From Actinomycetota bacterium (GTDB lineage Bacteria; Actinomycetota; Thermoleophilia; Solirubrobacterales; Solirubrobacteraceae): 37,071 bases of DNA. Shown in pieces: positions 21,698 through 28,437 of the stretch (the first letter of the stretch is position 1; every line of letters starts with the position of its first letter). Below the pieces are notes generated by a model. That model did not search any database, was not told where the DNA came from, and saw only the letters and a program-made list of their open reading frames with translations. The translations under genes were made by a program, and so were the position numbers. The DNA lies in the NCBI GenBank assembly GCA_005888335.1, contig VAWY01000026.1, forward strand, positions 1 through 37,071, in the 5' to 3' direction.

Positions 21698-22933
21698 GTG
21701 CCGGTCACCGTCACCGCGCCGGGCCTGGCGCTCACGGAGTATGAGGTCTCGGTTCCTCTCGACCACGCGCGCCCGGACGGCGAGCGGATCACGGTCTTCG
21801 CGCGCGAGATCGCCGACCCCGACGGCCGCGAGCGCCCGTACCTCGTCTACCTGCAGGGCGGCCCGGGCTTCGAGTCGCCGCGCCCGACGCGGCATCCCAG
21901 CGGCCCCGGCTGGCTCGACCGCGCGCTCGAGGATTTCCGCGTGCTCATGCTCGACCAGCGGGGCACCGGGCGCTCGGCCCCGGTCGGCGCGCTGGACGGG
22001 CTGACCCCGGCCGAACAGGCCGAGCGCCTGACCCACTTCCGGGCCGACGCGATCGTCCGCGACGCCGAGTGGATCCGCCGCGAGCTCGGCGTCGAACGCT
22101 GGAGCGTTCTGGGCCAGAGCTTCGGCGGCCTGTGCGTCACGACGTATCTCTCGGCAGCGCCGGAGGGCCTGCGCGAGGCGTTCATCACCGGCGGGTTGCC
22201 CCCGCTCGGCGACCGCGTCGACGACGTCTACCGGGCGACGTACGCCCGCACGCTGGAGCGCAACCGGCGCTACTACGAGCGCTACCCCGGCGACCGCGCC
22301 CGAGTGCGCGCGCTGCACGAGCGGCTCGTCGCCGAGGACGTCCGCCTGCCCTCGGGCGACCGCCTGACCTCGCGCCGGCTGCGCCAGCTCGGCGACGCGC
22401 TCGGCATGAGCGACGGCGCCGAGAAGCTGCACTACCTCCTCGAGCTGCCGGCCGACTCGCCGGCGTTCCGTCACGACGTCGAGGCGGCCTCGCCGTTCTC
22501 CCGCAATCCGCTCTACGCGATCGTCCACGAGGCCTCATGGGCCGACGGCGCCGCGACGCGCTGGGCGGCGGAGCGCCTGCTGCCCGACGAGTTCCGCGAG
22601 ACGCCCGAGCTCTTCACGGGCGAACACGTCTACCCGTGGATGTTCGAGGACTACGCGGCGCTCGCCCCGCTGCGCGAGGCCGCCGAGATCCTGGCTGAGC
22701 ACGAGTGGCCGCGGCTCTACGACCCTGCCCGGCTGGCCGCCAACGAGGTGCCGGTCGCGGCGGCGATCTACGTCGAGGACATGTACGTCGAGCGCGCGTT
22801 CTCCGAGGAGACCGCGGCGCACATCCGCGGCCTGCGGGCCTGGATCACCAGCGAGTACGAGCACAACGGGCTGCGGGCGGACGGCGACCGCGTCCTCGGC
22901 CGGCTCATCGACCTGGCGCGGGGGAGGGCGTGA
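21698..22933 (+). CDS. S33-family alpha/beta-hydrolase peptidase (proline iminopeptidase-like)
   Basis: A 411-residue cytoplasmic aminopeptidase of the proline iminopeptidase-like group, expected to release N-terminal residues from peptides. The oxyanion motif GGPG (54-57) follows YLVYLQ, then MLDQRGTGRS, nucleophile Ser141 in GQSFGG, Asp361 in VEDMYVE and His389 in YEHNGLR. The YVEDMYV and SEYEHNGLR blocks are characteristic of this subfamily. The GTG start (21698) follows a TAnnnT box at seven bases, so it is likely leaderless. Its TGA overlaps the ATG of the R2-like oxidase (TGATG), so the two proteins are made together. Confidence 0.88.
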   Translation: MPVTVTAPGLALTEYEVSVPLDHARPDGERITVFAREIADPDGRERPYLVYLQGGPGFESPRPTRHPSGPGWLDRALEDFRVLMLDQRGTGRSAPVGALDGLTPAEQAERLTHFRADAIVRDAEWIRRELGVERWSVLGQSFGGLCVTTYLSAAPEGLREAFITGGLPPLGDRVDDVYRATYARTLERNRRYYERYPGDRARVRALHERLVAEDVRLPSGDRLTSRRLRQLGDALGMSDGAEKLHYLLELPADSPAFRHDVEAASPFSRNPLYAIVHEASWADGAATRWAAERLLPDEFRETPELFTGEHVYPWMFEDYAALAPLREAAEILAEHEWPRLYDPARLAANEVPVAAAIYVEDMYVERAFSEETAAHIRGLRAWITSEYEHNGLRADGDRVLGRLIDLARGRA

Positions 22934-23754
22934 TGGCCGAGGTGCACCTGCACGACCCGCAGACCCTCTATCGCCACTGGGAGGACGCCCAATGGAGCCC
23001 GTTCGCGATCGACCTCGCGCGAGACCGCGAGCAATGGCCGGCGATGGAGGACCGCTCGCTGGTGTCGTTCGTCCTTGGGTCGCTGATGGTGGCCGAGGAG
23101 CGCATCACGACCAAGTTCTCCGGCCTCGTCGGCGCCTACGACAGCGAGGAGGAGGCGACGTTCCTGGCCACGCAGCAGGTCGACGAGGCGCGCCACATGC
23201 AGTTCTACGCGCGCTTCCAGGACGAGGTCGTCGACGGGCGCGCGCAGATCGCCGCCCACGTCGAGCGGGCGCGCGAGCTGGTCTCCCCGGCGTTCCGGAC
23301 GATCTTCGACGACCGGCTCGTCGCGGCGCACGACCGCCTCGTCGCCGATCCGCGCGACCGCGCGGCCAAGGTCGCCTTCGTGACGACCTACCACCTCGTC
23401 CTCGAGGCCACGCTCGGGCTGACGACGTTCGAGTTCACGACGCGCTTCCTCGACCGCGAGGGGCTGCTGCCCGGCTTCGTCGCCGGCTACACGAACATCC
23501 ACCACGACGAGCAGCGCCACATCGGCTACGGGGTGTGGTTCCTGCGCGAGGCGGTCGCGGCCGGCGAGGCGATGGGCGACGTCGTGCGCGCGACAGTGCG
23601 CGAGCTGCTGCCCGCCGCGGCCGAGTCGCTGACGGTGCCCGAGGGCACCGACGCCGGCGCCCTCGGAGCGTCGACCGACGAGCTCCGCGCGTTCGCGCTC
23701 GGCGGCCTGACGCGCCGGCTGAAGATCATCGGGGTGCCGCTCGAGTCGCTCTGA
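22933..23754 (+). CDS. R2-like ligand-binding oxidase (Mn/Fe ferritin-like)
   Basis: A 273-residue ferritin-like di-metal protein related to ribonucleotide reductase R2. All six metal ligands can be placed: Glu56, Glu85 and His88 (DEARH), Glu158, Glu193 and His196 (DEQRH). Tyr153 is five residues before Glu158, matching the tyrosine that forms a Tyr-Val ether crosslink in R2lox; the Val position is Ile58 here. It lacks a radical-tyrosine R2 context and no R1 gene is adjacent, which favours R2lox over true R2. R2lox proteins bind a long-chain fatty-acid-like ligand at a Mn/Fe centre and are thought to oxidise it. Translation is coupled to the S33 peptidase. Confidence 0.87.
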   Translation: MAEVHLHDPQTLYRHWEDAQWSPFAIDLARDREQWPAMEDRSLVSFVLGSLMVAEERITTKFSGLVGAYDSEEEATFLATQQVDEARHMQFYARFQDEVVDGRAQIAAHVERARELVSPAFRTIFDDRLVAAHDRLVADPRDRAAKVAFVTTYHLVLEATLGLTTFEFTTRFLDREGLLPGFVAGYTNIHHDEQRHIGYGVWFLREAVAAGEAMGDVVRATVRELLPAAAESLTVPEGTDAGALGASTDELRAFALGGLTRRLKIIGVPLESL

Positions 23755-23780
23755 TCGCCAGCTCGTAGCCTCGTCGCGCA

Positions 23781-24908
23781 ATGAGCGAGGAGCGGCGCAC
23801 CAGCCCCGTCGAGCTCCTGTGGGACCTCGTCTTCGTCTTCGCCGTCACGCAGGTCACGACGCTGCTCGCCCACGACCTCTCGTGGGCGGGATTCGGCAAG
23901 GCGATGCTCGTCCTCGCGCTCGTCTGGTGGGCGTGGTCGGCCTTCGTGTGGGCGGCCAACGCCCAGGACACGGAGTCGGCGACGCTGAGGGCGATCCTCT
24001 TCGCGGCGACGCTGCTGATCTTCATCGCGGGCCTCGCGCTGCCCGAGGCGTTCGGCGACGAGGCGACGCTCTTCGCGGTCACGTACGCCGGCGTGCGCTT
24101 CATGCACCTCGGCCTGTACGCCGACGCGTCGCGCAAGGGCAACGCGTCGCTCGCCGCGATCGCCGGCTTCGCGCTCACCGTCACGATCGGCATGGCGCTG
24201 CTGATCGCGGGCTCGCTGGCCGGCGGGTCGCTGCGCGTCGCGCTGTGGGCGGCCGCCGCGGCGATCGACTACGCCGGCCCGGCCTGGCTCACGCGCGAGC
24301 GCCTGCGCGGCCTGCAGCGCGTCGCCGTCGCCCACTTCGCCGAGCGCTACAGCCTGTTCGTGATCATCTGCCTCGGGGAGTCGGTCGTGGCGATCGGCGT
24401 CGGTGCCGGCGGGCGCCCGATCGACGGCGCGGTGGTGACCGCGGTGTCGCTGGCGCTGCTCATCACGCTCGAGCTGTGGTGGACGTACTTCGACAGCTCC
24501 GCGGCGAGCGCAGAGGAGCGCCTGCGCAGCCACGACGATCCGGTCCTGGCCGCCGCCGACGCCTACAGCTATCTCCACCTGGTGCTGGTCGCGGGGATCA
24601 TCGTCTTCGCCGTCGGGATCAAGATCGCGGTCCACGACGTCGCCGAGCCGCTCCACGCGGCCGCGCGCCTCGCGCTGTGCGGCGGCGTCGCGGCCTACCT
24701 CGCCGGGCACGCCGCGTTCCGCGCGCGGCTGATGGGCGCGCTCAGCGGCGGCAAGCTCGTGGCTGCCGCCGCTGTCCTCGCCGTCTTCGCGCTGGGCGGG
24801 GAGCTGCCCGCCTGGGCGGTCGCCGGCGCGGTGACCGCGGTGCTCGCCGTCCTGTGCGCGGCCGAGACCGCCGTGGACCGGCGCGTGCGCTACGCGGCCT
24901 CCGAGTAG
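23781..24908 (+). CDS. ltrA: LtrA-family membrane protein (second copy)
   Basis: A 375-residue polytopic membrane protein, paralogue of the gene at 15352-16557. It begins RRTSPVELLWDLVFVFAVTQ and keeps AERYSLFVIICLGESVVAIG and YSYLHLVLVAGIIVFAVG. It lacks the His/Glu-rich C-terminal extension of the first copy. TAGCCT nine bases before the ATG with no ribosome site suggests leaderless translation. It follows the R2-like oxidase by 26 bases on the same strand. It ends with a 19-base convergent overlap with the MFS exporter gene. Confidence 0.87.
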   Translation: MSEERRTSPVELLWDLVFVFAVTQVTTLLAHDLSWAGFGKAMLVLALVWWAWSAFVWAANAQDTESATLRAILFAATLLIFIAGLALPEAFGDEATLFAVTYAGVRFMHLGLYADASRKGNASLAAIAGFALTVTIGMALLIAGSLAGGSLRVALWAAAAAIDYAGPAWLTRERLRGLQRVAVAHFAERYSLFVIICLGESVVAIGVGAGGRPIDGAVVTAVSLALLITLELWWTYFDSSAASAEERLRSHDDPVLAAADAYSYLHLVLVAGIIVFAVGIKIAVHDVAEPLHAAARLALCGGVAAYLAGHAAFRARLMGALSGGKLVAAAAVLAVFALGGELPAWAVAGAVTAVLAVLCAAETAVDRRVRYAASE

Positions 24909-26356
24909 GCGGGCTCGAGCTCGGGCTCCTCTTCGAAGAGGGCGCCGGGCTGCGGCCGCAGCAGCGTCACCGCGAGGGCGACGCTCGCGGCCACGAGCCC
25001 GGCCCCGATGGCGAAGGCGAGGTGGTAGCCGCCGGTCAGCGCCGAGGCGGTCGCGTCCCCGGCCGCGCGCAGGTCGCCGGTGCGCGTCGTCGACAGCGTC
25101 GCCAGCACGGCCAGGCCGAGCGCCCCGCCGACCTGCTGCGTCGTGTTGACGAGACCCGAGGCGAGCCCCGAGTCGCTCGGCGTCGCGCCCGACATCGCGA
25201 GCGTCATCAGCGCGGGGAACGACAGCCCGGCGCCGCTGCCGAGCAGGAGCATGACGGGCAGGATGTCGGTCGGATAGCTCGCGTCGACGGGCGCGCTCGC
25301 GAAGAGCCCGAGCCCCGCGACGATCAGGGCCAGCCCCGGCAGGAGCGTCGCCCGCCCGCCGAAGCGCGTGATGAGCCGCGCCGAGACGCCGAGCGACAGC
25401 GCCGCGATCAGCACGGCCACGGGGAGGAACGCGAGGCCGACCTCGACCGCGTCGTAGCCCTGGACCCGCTGCAGGTACAGCGCGCCGAGGAAGAACATCC
25501 CGAACATCCCGGCGACCATCAGCGCCTGGACGGCGTTCGCGCCCGCGACGACGCGCGAGCGGAAGATCCGCAGCGGCACCAGCGGGTTGCTCGTGCGCGC
25601 CTCGCGGGCGACGAACGCCACGAGCAGCGCGAGCGCGGCCGAGCCGAAGCCCAGCGTGTGGCCCGAGCCCCAGCCGTGGTCGCTCGCGCCGACGATCGTG
25701 TAGACGCCGGCCATCAGCGAGCTCGTCAGCAGCACGGCGCCCGGCAGGTCGACGCCCTCGCCGACGCCGATGCCCTCGTCGCGCTCGAGCAGCCGGGCCG
25801 CCAGCACCGCGGTGGCGACGCCGATCGGCAGGTTCACGAAGAAGATCCAGTGCCAGTTGATCGCCTGCGTCAGCACGCCGCCCGCGAGCAGGCCGATCGA
25901 GCCGCCCGCCGCGGCGACGAAGCTGTAGATGCCGATCGCCCTCGCCTGCTCCTCGGGCTCGGGGAACATCGTGACGATCACGCCGAGGATCACGGCGGAG
26001 GTCATCGCCCCGCCGACGCCCTGGACGAACCGCGCGCCGATCAGGACCTCCTGGCTCTGGGCCAGCCCGCAGAGCAGCGAGGCCGCGGTGAAGATGGTCA
26101 GGCCGATCAGGAAGATGCGGCGGCGACCGACGAGGTCGCCGAGGCGCCCGGCGAGCAGCAGCAGCCCGCCGAACGCGATCAGGTAGGCGTTGACGACCCA
26201 GGCGAGGTTGGACTGCGAGAAGCCCAGGTCGCTCTGGATCGACGGCAGCGCGACGTTCACCACTGTCGCGTCGAGGATGATCATCAGCACGCCGACGCAC
26301 AGGACGACGAGCGCGATCCAGCGGTTGGTCGAGCGGACGGTCTCGGTCTCGGTCAT
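24890..26356 (-). CDS. MFS exporter, DHA2 (EmrB/QacA) family
   Basis: A 488-residue drug:proton antiporter of the 14-helix DHA2 group. The first helix WIALVVLCVGVLMIILDATVV carries the family motif D1 (LDATVVNVALP), then GRLGDLVGRRR is motif A, and the middle shows GGAMTSAVILGVI and SIGLLAGGVLTQAINWHWIFFVN (motif C/D2). The C-terminus is an acidic tail (EEEPELEPAY). TACGGT six bases before the ATG suggests a leaderless message. The MarR gene lies 48 bases upstream on the same strand, and a copy of the MarR operator sits in this gap. Substrate unknown. Confidence 0.92.
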   Translation of the reverse strand: MTETETVRSTNRWIALVVLCVGVLMIILDATVVNVALPSIQSDLGFSQSNLAWVVNAYLIAFGGLLLLAGRLGDLVGRRRIFLIGLTIFTAASLLCGLAQSQEVLIGARFVQGVGGAMTSAVILGVIVTMFPEPEEQARAIGIYSFVAAAGGSIGLLAGGVLTQAINWHWIFFVNLPIGVATAVLAARLLERDEGIGVGEGVDLPGAVLLTSSLMAGVYTIVGASDHGWGSGHTLGFGSAALALLVAFVAREARTSNPLVPLRIFRSRVVAGANAVQALMVAGMFGMFFLGALYLQRVQGYDAVEVGLAFLPVAVLIAALSLGVSARLITRFGGRATLLPGLALIVAGLGLFASAPVDASYPTDILPVMLLLGSGAGLSFPALMTLAMSGATPSDSGLASGLVNTTQQVGGALGLAVLATLSTTRTGDLRAAGDATASALTGGYHLAFAIGAGLVAASVALAVTLLRPQPGALFEEEPELEPAYSEAA

Positions 26357-26376
26357 GACCCGACCGTAGCAGATCG

Positions 26377-26389
26377 TCTCGTTCGGGAT
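26377..26389. promoter_or_regulatory. Second, imperfect MarR operator upstream of MFS gene
   Basis: TCTCGTTCGGGAT matches the palindrome at the marR start (TCTCGTACGAGAT) at 11 of 13 positions. It lies about 20 bases before the MFS start and next to its TACGGT -10-like box. Confidence 0.45.
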
Positions 26390-26404
26390 GTTTTAGATTT
26401 GCAA

Positions 26405-26887
26405 CTAGCCGCGCGGGGCGCGCCGCCGGACCGGGTGCGCGCAGACGACCGGCTTGGCGAGCCGATCGCTCACCAGCCGGCCGAGCGCGTCCACGAAGAC
26501 CTTGCGCTCGTCGGGCGAGAGCGCCTCGAGCACGTCGGCCTGGACCCGGTCGGCGATCTTCTCCGCCTCGGCGAGCTTGCGCTCGCCCGCGTTCGTCACG
26601 GCGATCACCCGCACGCGCCGGTCCTTCTCGGACGGCCGGCGCTCGGCGAGCCCCGCCGCCTCGAGCTCGTCGAGCGTCACGAGCAGCGTCGTCTTGTCGA
26701 GCCCGATCATCTGCGCCAGCTCGGTCTGCGTGTGCTCGCCGGTCGCGGCGGCGCTGAGGACGCAGTGCGCGCGCGGCGAGATCCCGAGCTGCTCGAGCGC
26801 GGCGGTCAGCTCGGTCGTGAGCGTGTAGCTGGCGTGCGACAGCATCCAGCTGAGGTTCGTGCTGAGCGGCTGCGTCGAGGCGGCCAT
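26405..26887 (-). CDS. MarR-family transcriptional regulator
   Basis: A 160-residue winged-helix repressor-like protein. The DNA-binding part is clear: ISPRAHCVLSAAATGEHTQTELAQMIGL, recognition helix DKTTLLVTLDELEAAGLAER and wing RPSEKDRRVRVIAVTNAGER. Dimerisation helices flank it. ATG 26887 is eight bases after TAATCT, a good -10 box, with no ribosome site, so the mRNA is probably leaderless. A perfect 14-base palindrome covers the start codon and touches this -10 box, so the protein likely represses itself and the downstream MFS exporter. The divergent peroxiredoxin gene may share control. Confidence 0.9.
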   Translation of the reverse strand: MAASTQPLSTNLSWMLSHASYTLTTELTAALEQLGISPRAHCVLSAAATGEHTQTELAQMIGLDKTTLLVTLDELEAAGLAERRPSEKDRRVRVIAVTNAGERKLAEAEKIADRVQADVLEALSPDERKVFVDALGRLVSDRLAKPVVCAHPVRRRAPRG

Positions 26888-26899
26888 CTCGTACGAGAT
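26886..26899. promoter_or_regulatory. MarR operator overlapping marR start and -10 box
   Basis: ATCTCGTACGAGAT is a perfect 14-base palindrome. It contains part of the marR start codon and overlaps by four bases the TAATCT -10 box (26896-26901, minus strand). A related copy lies at 26377-26389. Confidence 0.6.
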
Positions 26900-26977
26900 T
26901 ATCCCGCGCAACCCTGGCTGCACGCGGCGCGCGGCTTGTAGGAGGATCTGCGCGACAGCGAACCCTGGAGGGAAACG

Positions 26978-27637
26978 ATGGCGCTGCAGATCGGCGACAC
27001 CGCACCAGACTTCGAAGCAGAGACCACCGAGGGCAAGATCCGCTTCCACGACTGGATCGGCGACTCGTGGGCCGTGCTGTTCTCGCACCCGCGCGACTTC
27101 ACGCCCGTGTGCACGACCGAGCTGGGCTACATGGCGAAGATCAAGCCGGACTTCGAGAGCCGCAACGTCAAGATCATCGGCCTCTCGGTCGACCCGCTCG
27201 ACAACCACTCCAAGTGGGCGAAGGACATCGAGGAGACGCAGGGCGCCGCCCCGAACTACCCGATCATCGGCGACGCCGACTTCAACGTGTCCAAGCTCTA
27301 CGGCATGCTCCCGGGCGGCGTCAGCGGCGACCCCACCCAGCGCACGCCCGCCGACAACCAGACGGTCCGCAACGTCTTCGTCGTCGGCCCGGACAAGAAG
27401 GTCAAGCTCATCCTCGTCTATCCGATGACGACGGGCCGCAACTTCGACGAGGTGCTGCGAGTGATCGACTCGCTGCAGCTCACGGCGAAGCACAAGGTGG
27501 CGACGCCGGTGAACTGGCAGCAGGGCGACGATGTGATCATCGCCGGGTCGGTCTCCGACGAGGAGGCGCGGGAGAAGTACCCCGAGGGATGGGACGCTCC
27601 GCGGCCGTACATCCGGATCGTGCCGCAGCCGAGCTGA
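26978..27637 (+). CDS. 1-Cys peroxiredoxin (Prx6 type)
   Basis: A 219-residue thiol peroxidase that reduces H2O2 and organic peroxides in the cytoplasm. The peroxidatic Cys45 is in FTPVCTTE, the Prx6 signature; PRDFTPVCTTELG with Thr42 and a later Arg forms the active site. It has no other cysteine, so an external reductant is required. The extended C-terminal domain (VATPVNWQQGDDVIIAGSVS, then EGWDAPRPYIRIV) is the Prx6 dimer arm. ATG 26978 follows CTGGAGGGA. It is divergent from marR, with a 90-base gap, so the MarR operator might affect it. Confidence 0.95.
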   Translation: MALQIGDTAPDFEAETTEGKIRFHDWIGDSWAVLFSHPRDFTPVCTTELGYMAKIKPDFESRNVKIIGLSVDPLDNHSKWAKDIEETQGAAPNYPIIGDADFNVSKLYGMLPGGVSGDPTQRTPADNQTVRNVFVVGPDKKVKLILVYPMTTGRNFDEVLRVIDSLQLTAKHKVATPVNWQQGDDVIIAGSVSDEEAREKYPEGWDAPRPYIRIVPQPS

Positions 27638-27648
27638 CGTCGAGCTGA

Positions 27649-27780
27649 TCAGTGGCGGGCGCTGCTCGGGTGCGGCGGCCTGTGGCCGTCGCCCCCGCTC
27701 AGCGCCGCCGCCTGCAGGTGGGCGACGTGGCTGTTGTGGGCGGATCCGCGGCTGAGCTCGATGACGTTCGGGGTGACCAT
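27649..27780 (-). CDS. 43-residue His-rich microprotein, unknown function
   Basis: A short open frame with clear coding character. Forty-two of its 43 sense codons end in G or C, while second positions are mixed, which is the pattern of true genes here. The ATG (27780) follows GAAGGCAGGCAGC, a moderate ribosome site. The protein begins MVTPNVIELSRGSAHNSHVA, contains six His (15, 18, 21, 33, 37, 43) and no Cys, and ends in a Pro/Ser-rich tail. It lies 77 bases downstream of the HxlR regulator on the same strand. Possible roles include metal binding or a precursor peptide, but nothing is proven. Confidence 0.5.
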   Translation of the reverse strand: MVTPNVIELSRGSAHNSHVAHLQAAALSGGDGHRPPHPSSARH

Positions 27781-27818
27781 GCTGCCTGCCTTCGGTGAAG
27801 GTCTTCAGTCACCACTAG

Positions 27819-27871
27819 AGACCGCCGCGGCGAGCGAGACTCATCGCCGCCGGGTGGCTATTCGGCGGTCT
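27819..27871 (-). terminator. Compound hairpin at the end of the HxlR gene
   Basis: AGACCGCCG (27819-27827) pairs with CGGCGGTCT (27863-27871), and inside it CGGCGA (27828-27833) pairs with TCGCCG (27844-27849). The HxlR stop codon lies in the loop side of the outer stem. It may end HxlR transcription or attenuate read-through into the microprotein gene. Confidence 0.4.
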
Positions 27872-28352
27872 TGCCCGCCGCGGTGAGACCGGGGCCGGGA
27901 CGCGACGTGACGTTGAGGTAGCTCAGCGGCTCGCCGCAGCGATCGCACAAGAGGTGATCGTCGGGCCGGCCGCCGCAGCCTCGGTGCTCGACGATGCGCG
28001 GGGCGCCCTCGGGCTCGGGGTAGTGCGCGTCGCCCCAGCGCAGCAGGTGGGTGACGACCGGCCAGAGCTCGCGGCCCTTGGCGGTCGCCCGGTACTCGTA
28101 GCGCGTGGGGCGCTGCTGGTAGGGCACGCGCTCGAGCACGCCCTCGTCGACGAGGCGCTGGAGGCGGGCGGTCAGGACGCTGCGCGTGATCCCCACGGCC
28201 TCGAGCAGATCGTCGAAGCGATGGACGCCGAGGAACACGCTGCGGACGATCAGCAGCGACCAGCGCTCGCCCACGACCTCGAGCGCCCGGGCTATCGAGC
28301 ACGTCTGGGTCTCGTAGTCGCGCTTCAGCACGGGACGTGTGAGCGTGCGCAC
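27858..28352 (-). CDS. HxlR-family transcriptional regulator
   Basis: A 164-residue winged-helix regulator. The family start DYETQTCSIARALEVVGERWSLLIVRSVFLG (residues 12-42, given here by position: Cys18 is the conserved redox-type Cys) is followed by FDDLLEAVGITRSVLTARLQ, the recognition region, and VLERVPYQQRPTRYEYRATAKG, the wing. A C-terminal extension has CGGRPDDHLLCDRCGEPL, a CxxC-containing segment that could bind metal. The GTG at 28352 is the best start; a GTG at 28331 is possible. It is divergent from an MFS exporter and probably controls it. Confidence 0.88.
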   Translation of the reverse strand: MRTLTRPVLKRDYETQTCSIARALEVVGERWSLLIVRSVFLGVHRFDDLLEAVGITRSVLTARLQRLVDEGVLERVPYQQRPTRYEYRATAKGRELWPVVTHLLRWGDAHYPEPEGAPRIVEHRGCGGRPDDHLLCDRCGEPLSYLNVTSRPGPGLTAAGKTAE

Positions 28353-28437
28353 GGAGTTAGTCGCTTCACCGAACTTATGCTACCGTGCCCGGAGTGAGTT
28401 CGTTCAAGCAACTGACATCGACCACGGGAGAGAAGCC

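Noticed and set aside
22933..23754. True ribonucleotide reductase R2 subunit
   Set aside because: Gene context lacks an R1 gene, and the Tyr at ligand minus five with the overall pattern fits R2lox better.
23819..26941. 1040-codon plus frame over LtrA and MFS
   Set aside because: Shadow frame typical of GC-rich DNA; no motif, and it spans two genes of opposite strands.
23526..27005. Long minus frame over R2-like oxidase, LtrA, MFS and MarR genes
   Set aside because: Low-complexity Arg/Ala/Asp composition; real genes with clear families explain the region in other frames.
27954..28397. Plus-strand 147-codon frame opposite HxlR
   Set aside because: Opposite strand encodes a clear HxlR regulator; plus frame has no family match.
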